This document shows positions 22,688 to 27,148 of a stretch of DNA of 27,148 nt, piece by piece. The position numbers and the translations under genes are program-made. This stretch comes from an uncultured Moraxella sp. GTDB lineage: Bacteria > Pseudomonadota > Gammaproteobacteria > Pseudomonadales > Moraxellaceae. Below the pieces are notes generated by a model that had not been told where the DNA came from, did not search any database, and saw nothing but the letters and a program-made list of their open reading frames with translations. Position 1 is the stretch's first letter. Every line of letters begins with the position of its first letter. Location of the stretch: contig CALTTE010000017.1 in the NCBI GenBank assembly GCA_943908405.1, positions 1 through 27,148 on the forward strand, written 5' to 3'.

Positions 22688-24943
22688 ATGAAATTAAACT
22701 ATTTAACTGCTGTTGTCGGCTTAGCACTTAGTGGCACTGCCTTTGCCAACCCAAGCGATACAAGCCCAAATTCCAATACAGGTGAGACAACCCAAATGAC
22801 CGCTTATCTTACCCAAGCGGCTAATGCCAACTGCGTTAGCACAAGCACCCAAAGCGATTGCTTGACACCACCCATCGTCGCCGCCCAAGAGTATCTTGTG
22901 CCTTCGCCCTTTGGCAAGCGTATGGACGAGTATTATTGGCTGCGTGATGACGAACGCAAAAATCCAGAAATGCTAGACTACCTAAAAGCCGAAAACGCTT
23001 ATGCTGATGCTGTCTTAAAACCACTCAAACAAAAAGAAGACCAATTATTTGATGAGATTGTCTCTCGTGTCAAGCAAGATGACAGCTCTATTCCTTATAG
23101 ACAAGACGGCTATTGGTATTATACCCGCTACGAAACAGGGCAAGATTATCCCATTTATGCCCGCCGTATCGCCACCCCTGATATCAGCGTACAAAGTCTA
23201 CAAAAAGACCTTGAGCAAAATAAATTTACCGATGAAGAAATTTTATTAAACGTTAATGAGCTTGCCAAAGGGCACGATTATTATTCAGCCTTTGTGGCAG
23301 ACATCAGTCCAGACAATCAAAAAATCGTCTGGGGTGAGGATACCAATGGACGTCGCCAATACACCTTACGAGTTAAAGATTTGAGCACAGGACAAGTATT
23401 TGATGAGGTCAAAAACACAAGTGGTGAGGCGGTATTTGTGGATAATGGCACGGCGTTTTTGTATATTGAAAATGATCCAACTACCTTGCTTGGCAACAAA
23501 GTTAAACGCCACAAAATCGGCACAAATACCAAAGATAAGCTTATTTATGAAGAAAAAGACGATACCTACTATATGGGTATTGGGCAAAGCCGTGATAAAA
23601 AATACGCCATTATCCACTCGTCCAGTACCGTCTCTGATGAGATTCGCTATGCCCCCATCAATCAAAGCGACACCTTTATTCCCCTTGCCAAAAGACAACG
23701 TGGGCTTGAGTACGATGCCGATCACAACAATGGTCGCTGGTATATCCGCACCAACAAAGACGGTGCTAAAAATTTTAAAATGATGGTCGCTGATAGTAAC
23801 GCCAACAGTGCCAAACAATGGAAAGACACCATTGCTTATGACCCTAATGTCTATATTGATGACTTTCAATTATTCAACGATTTTATCGCCATTGCCGAAC
23901 GCTCCAATGGGCTAAACCGTATTCGTATTATTGACAATAAAAATCAAGAGCATTATATAGACACCAATGAAACCGCCTATACAATGATACTTGATACCAA
24001 TAGCGAACCTGACAGCCATTTGTTGCGTTATAACTATGAGTCAATGACCACCCCTGATATTACTTATGAGCTTAACACCATAACAGGTGAGCGTAATAAA
24101 TTAAAACAACGCCCTGTTCCCAACTATAACGCCGATAATTATGTAACCGAGCGTGTTTGGGCAACCGCCCGTGATGGTGTAAAAATCCCTGTGTCGCTTG
24201 TGTACCGTAAAGACTTCAAAAAAGATGGTAGTGCCGCCTTATTGCAATACGCTTATGGCAGTTATGGCTCTAGCACCGACCCATATTTTAGTACGGCGGC
24301 GGTGAGCCTGCTTGACCGTGGTATGGTCTTTGCCATTGCCCATATTCGTGGTGGACAAGAGATGGGACGAGGCTGGTATGATGATGGCAAATTATTGAAA
24401 AAGAAAAATACCTTCAATGACTTTGTGGATGTTACTCGCTATTTGGTGGATAATGGTTATGCTGCCAAAGACCGAGTTGCTGCGTTGGGTGGTAGTGCTG
24501 GCGGGCTTTTGATGGGGGCGATTGCCAATGATGCTCCACGAGATTATCGGGTGATATTATCACAAGTACCCTTTGTGGATGTCGTAACCACGATGCTTGA
24601 TGCGTCTATTCCTTTGACTACTGGCGAATATGACGAATGGGGCAACCCTGAAACCAGCAAACAAAGCTATGAGTATATGCTGTCTTACTCTCCTTATGAC
24701 AACATCAAAAAACAAGCCTATCCAGCAATGTTTATTGGCACAGGACTATGGGATTCACAGGTACAATATTGGGAACCTGCCAAATATGTCGCTCGTTTGC
24801 GTACCCACAACACCAGTCCCTATCCTATTATTTTTCGCACCAATATGGAGGCAGGGCACGGCGGTAAATCAGGACGCTTTAATCGCTACCGTGAAACTGC
24901 CGAGATGTATGCCTTTATGCTCAATCAGCTTGGGATTAATTGA
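22688..24943 (+). CDS. ptrB: Oligopeptidase B, probably exported (S9 prolyl oligopeptidase family)
   Basis: This 751-residue serine peptidase is expected to cleave short peptides after Arg/Lys. The N-terminal beta-propeller begins with RMDEYYWLRDDERKNPEMLD, an oligopeptidase B hallmark. The catalytic domain carries S603 in GGSAGG, D689 in GLWDSQVQYWEP and H724 in AGHGGKSGR, which form a complete triad. Residues 1-20 (MKLNYLTAVVGLALSGTAFA) form a clear signal peptide, followed by a Ser/Thr/Asn-rich linker with two Cys residues, so it is probably periplasmic. E. coli PtrB is cytosolic and lacks this. AAGGA lies at good distance ahead of the ATG. A hairpin follows 32 nt after the stop. Confidence 0.94.
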   Translation: MKLNYLTAVVGLALSGTAFANPSDTSPNSNTGETTQMTAYLTQAANANCVSTSTQSDCLTPPIVAAQEYLVPSPFGKRMDEYYWLRDDERKNPEMLDYLKAENAYADAVLKPLKQKEDQLFDEIVSRVKQDDSSIPYRQDGYWYYTRYETGQDYPIYARRIATPDISVQSLQKDLEQNKFTDEEILLNVNELAKGHDYYSAFVADISPDNQKIVWGEDTNGRRQYTLRVKDLSTGQVFDEVKNTSGEAVFVDNGTAFLYIENDPTTLLGNKVKRHKIGTNTKDKLIYEEKDDTYYMGIGQSRDKKYAIIHSSSTVSDEIRYAPINQSDTFIPLAKRQRGLEYDADHNNGRWYIRTNKDGAKNFKMMVADSNANSAKQWKDTIAYDPNVYIDDFQLFNDFIAIAERSNGLNRIRIIDNKNQEHYIDTNETAYTMILDTNSEPDSHLLRYNYESMTTPDITYELNTITGERNKLKQRPVPNYNADNYVTERVWATARDGVKIPVSLVYRKDFKKDGSAALLQYAYGSYGSSTDPYFSTAAVSLLDRGMVFAIAHIRGGQEMGRGWYDDGKLLKKKNTFNDFVDVTRYLVDNGYAAKDRVAALGGSAGGLLMGAIANDAPRDYRVILSQVPFVDVVTTMLDASIPLTTGEYDEWGNPETSKQSYEYMLSYSPYDNIKKQAYPAMFIGTGLWDSQVQYWEPAKYVARLRTHNTSPYPIIFRTNMEAGHGGKSGRFNRYRETAEMYAFMLNQLGIN

Positions 24944-24975
24944 TAGGCATTAACCGTTTATTTATCCGATAAAAT

Positions 24976-25002
24976 CCAGCCTTAAATTGATTTTAAGGTT
25001 GG
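24976..25002 (+). terminator. Probable terminator after ptrB
   Basis: CCAGCCTTAAA and TTTTAAGGTTGG pair (one G-T) around a short loop, 32 nt after the ptrB stop. The right arm and following bases (TTTAAGGTTGGACATAAT) are tandemly duplicated at 24992-25009 and 25011-25028. The T-run is imperfect (ATAATTTTT). Confidence 0.6.
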
Positions 25003-25169
25003 ACATAATTTTTAAGGTTGGACATAATAATAAAAACTCAATTCAACAATCCTCTGAACCATCACTCATACAAATCATATCCATTTTTATTAATCAATGC
25101 GATTGATTTTGTTATCATCATTTGATGTATTTTAAGATTGACTTAGATAGGCAAGTTTGATATATTAAG

Positions 25170-25192
25170 ATACATTTTATTAAAAAATGTAT
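25170..25192 (+). promoter_or_regulatory. Hairpin upstream of the secreted protein gene
   Basis: ATACATTTT and AAAATGTAT are perfect 9-bp inverted arms around a 5-nt loop, followed by TTTTG. It lies 47 nt upstream of the ATG at 25240. It could be an AT-rich operator, a 5' leader stem or a weak terminator; sequence alone does not decide. Confidence 0.4.
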
Positions 25193-25239
25193 TTTTGTTG
25201 GTTATCTACCAAAAATCTGCAATCATTAGTAGGAATTTT

Positions 25240-25752
25240 ATGAATTTTAAGTTCTGCCTAGCAAGCCTGTTAGCATTGGCGTTGACCATTCCATTGGCTC
25301 ACGCAACTGTTCCCAAGTGGCAAACTTCCGCCACAACCAAAACAGCCATCAATATTACACCCAGTACCGCTGGATTGGTGTTTTATCGCTCCAACGAACA
25401 AAATAGCCAAGCCAACATCGGCGCTAATATCACTATTGATGGGCAATACCTTACCAGTTTACATAGTGGGCATTTTGCCAGCAGTCAAGTTTGTGCAGGT
25501 ACTCATAGAATTACCGCTACACCAACAGGAAGTTATGCCAATAACTTAAACAGTAGCCTAAGTAGTCTTATCAATGTGCCTGCTCGTACTATTCGGTATA
25601 TCAAGGTCAGTGTTAATAACCAAGGCGTTACAACATTTGAAATTCTAGATGACCAAACGGCAAAAAATGCATTGATTGGTACACCCCAACAGGCACACCA
25701 GCTTAATCGGGTTATTGCCAATAATTGCCACAATTACACCAATCCGATTTAA
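25240..25752 (+). CDS. Small secreted protein upstream of the Bap-type adhesin
   Basis: A 170-residue exported protein. ATG 25240 is preferred over the upstream TTG at 25195. It follows TAGGAA and begins directly with a signal peptide, MNFKFCLASLLALALTIPLA, cleaved near HA/TV. The mature part contains GLVFYRSNEQNSQANIGANI, TIDGQYLTSLHSGHF, VCAGTHRITATP and a VPARTIRYIKV strand. It appears to be a single beta-sandwich, with a Cys pair possible (VCAGT and the final NNCHNY). The pattern recalls small domains found beside biofilm adhesins in Acinetobacter-like bacteria. I cannot name a family with confidence. Only 88 nt separate it from the adhesin gene, and both run the same way, so co-expression and an export or anchoring accessory role are plausible. 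Confidence 0.82.
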   Translation: MNFKFCLASLLALALTIPLAHATVPKWQTSATTKTAINITPSTAGLVFYRSNEQNSQANIGANITIDGQYLTSLHSGHFASSQVCAGTHRITATPTGSYANNLNSSLSSLINVPARTIRYIKVSVNNQGVTTFEILDDQTAKNALIGTPQQAHQLNRVIANNCHNYTNPI

Positions 25753-25840
25753 CTTAGTTTTTCAGTTTTTTAATCAACAAAACACTATTTGTTTAAACTT
25801 AAAAGCAATCAATTTTTAGCTAAAATCCTTAGGACAATAT

Positions 25841-27148
25841 ATGAACAAGTTCACCGTAAAAACCAATAGCAGTAACAAAACTATCGCTACCACAACCGTT
25901 ACAACCAAGGACGGTATCCCTACCATTATTAAAGCTCTTAAAGGTGTCAATTATGAATTGATTGACAATACCACAGGTCGTGCTCCCCAACACATTATAA
26001 CCAAACGCCAGGGCAAAGATTTGCACATTTCTTTTGAAGAAGATGGTTCAGTATCTGACTTAATTATTGAAAATTTTTATGATTATGACAGTGCTTTGAT
26101 TGGTTTGGCAGAAAATAATCAATACTATTATTACGTTCCTGATACAGGAGAAATTGCTGATTACGTAACCCAACTACAAACTGGTGATATTGAAGGTCAA
26201 GCATTGGGTGGTACAGGCTATCCTGCTCCTTGGTGGGCTGGTGCTACATCAGAATCAAACGCATTTCCTTGGCTTGTGGGATTGGCAGGACCAATTAGTT
26301 CACTGAGCAAATCTTCTACCAGCAAGCACTTAGTACCCGATACTGACAAACCTATTTTAAACGCACCTAATATTGATAGTGTTAATGGCAATGCAATTAT
26401 CACCCCTCATAAAGAAGCAACAAGCTTTGGCGTTAATTATATCAATGAATCTGGTAATAAAATCACCATTATTGCAGTTAAGTCTGATGGCAAATGGGTA
26501 GCAACTGATGATAAAGGCAATGCAATTGCTAATAACGAAACTACCAACAAGCCCAGCATCAATATTACCACAGGGCAAATTATTTTACCCGAAGCTGTCA
26601 TTCAAGATAACTCTCAGCTTATCGCTAATCAGAATATGCCAAATGGCCTAAGTGTCAATCAAATAGTAGAAATTGGTGCTCCAAGCAATGCTGGTTCTAA
26701 TCCCCCTGCTGATAATCCGCCGCTACCAAAACCCAAACCACCCATTAATCCACCTAAGGGCGATATTCCTGCCGCCCCAACACTCACCCCCATCAGTGAA
26801 GGTGACAACAAAGGGGCAGTTGAGGTTAGCTTGCCTGCCAAAAACCCAGAAGACGAAGGCAAAACGGTTAGCGTTGAGGTCAGCTATACCCCAACAGGGG
26901 CTAGTGAACCAACCAAAGTCACCTTAACCCAACAACCCGATGGCAGCTATACCAAAGAACCAGCCGACAGTCCGATTGTCATTGACGGCAACAAAGCTAC
27001 CATCCCAGCTGAAGTGGTAGAAGACAATACCCCTGTTAGCGCTAAGGTAACCAAAGATGGGGTGAGCAGCAAACCTAATGAAGTTCAAGCCTTGGGCGAT
27101 ATTCCTGCCGCCCCAACACTCACCCCCATCAGTGAAGGTGACAACAAA
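25841..27148 (+). CDS. Bap/BapA-type repeat adhesin (3' partial)
   Basis: 436 residues of what should be a giant surface adhesin, open to the window end. Residues 1 to about 130 (MNKFTVKTNSSNKTIATTTV onward, with HISFEEDGSVSDLIIENFYD and YYYYVPDTGEI) resemble the BapA prefix-like domain of type I-secreted adhesins. There is no N-terminal signal peptide, in line with secretion by a C-terminal signal. A central region and a Pro-rich linker (NPPLPKPKPPINPPK) lead into 112-residue Ig-like repeats starting GDIPAAPTLTPISEGDNK at residues 307 and 419. AGGAC before the ATG gives the ribosome binding site. The repeat count, C-terminal signal and secretion genes lie outside the window. Confidence 0.88.
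   Translation, partial: MNKFTVKTNSSNKTIATTTVTTKDGIPTIIKALKGVNYELIDNTTGRAPQHIITKRQGKDLHISFEEDGSVSDLIIENFYDYDSALIGLAENNQYYYYVPDTGEIADYVTQLQTGDIEGQALGGTGYPAPWWAGATSESNAFPWLVGLAGPISSLSKSSTSKHLVPDTDKPILNAPNIDSVNGNAIITPHKEATSFGVNYINESGNKITIIAVKSDGKWVATDDKGNAIANNETTNKPSINITTGQIILPEAVIQDNSQLIANQNMPNGLSVNQIVEIGAPSNAGSNPPADNPPLPKPKPPINPPKGDIPAAPTLTPISEGDNKGAVEVSLPAKNPEDEGKTVSVEVSYTPTGASEPTKVTLTQQPDGSYTKEPADSPIVIDGNKATIPAEVVEDNTPVSAKVTKDGVSSKPNEVQALGDIPAAPTLTPISEGDNK
26759..27148 (+). repeat. 336-nt repeat unit of the adhesin, second copy begins at 27095
   Basis: The 54 bases from 27095 to the window end are identical to 26759-26812, an exact period of 336 nt (112 codons). DNA-level identity, beyond protein similarity, means recent duplication or ongoing homogenisation, so copy number is probably unstable and hard to assemble from short reads. 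Confidence 0.93.

Overview
The window looks like the chromosome of an AT-rich gammaproteobacterium of the Moraxellaceae, most likely Moraxella or a close relative. This is inferred from protein style: the nucleoside phosphorylase ends in HLEG as I recall it does in Acinetobacter, a BapA-prefix adhesin is present, and coding is AT-rich. I ran no database search. No rRNA, tRNA or CRISPR array was seen.

Layout. Positions 1-6861 hold a type I restriction-modification operon: hsdM (5' end outside the window), hsdS, an unrecognised AT-rich gene, then hsdR. The window opens inside an array of at least 10.9 copies of the heptamer ACCAGCA. The array is translated in frame into HsdM. Of the three frames leaving it, two hit a stop within 8 bases and one continues into the methyltransferase, which is the layout of a phase-variable gene. 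Positions 6929-10040 are housekeeping genes on the minus strand: yqgE, ruvX, a small membrane protein gene and tusA, tightly packed, then xerD after a gap. recN (10334-12025, minus) follows.

Positions 12357-15816 look like a composite mobile element. It starts with a complete IS982-type insertion sequence. A divergent yeiH (YeiH-family exporter) and yeiE-like LysR regulator follow. It closes with a 193-bp MITE-like sequence that has the same 19-bp ends. The 12-mer TATTAAGTATTG lies flush against both outer ends and not at the inner ends. The simplest reading is that IS, cargo and MITE moved as one 3.46-kb unit, carrying a probable sulfite-sensing and export pair, into the region upstream of recN.

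Positions 16218-24943, all plus strand, hold ppnP, rlmB, a YafJ-type glutamine amidotransferase, a lipoprotein alpha/beta hydrolase, an MscS-type channel and an exported oligopeptidase B. Gaps between them are long, AT-rich and full of short degenerate repeats. At 25240 begins a small secreted protein, followed at 25841 by the start of a very large Bap/BapA-type adhesin. Its 336-nt (112-residue) repeats are identical at the DNA level where two copies can be compared, and it runs off the window.

The three most notable items are the phase switch on hsdM, the IS982/MITE composite element with sulfur cargo, and the repeat-built adhesin. All three are variable modules set in an otherwise ordinary housekeeping region.
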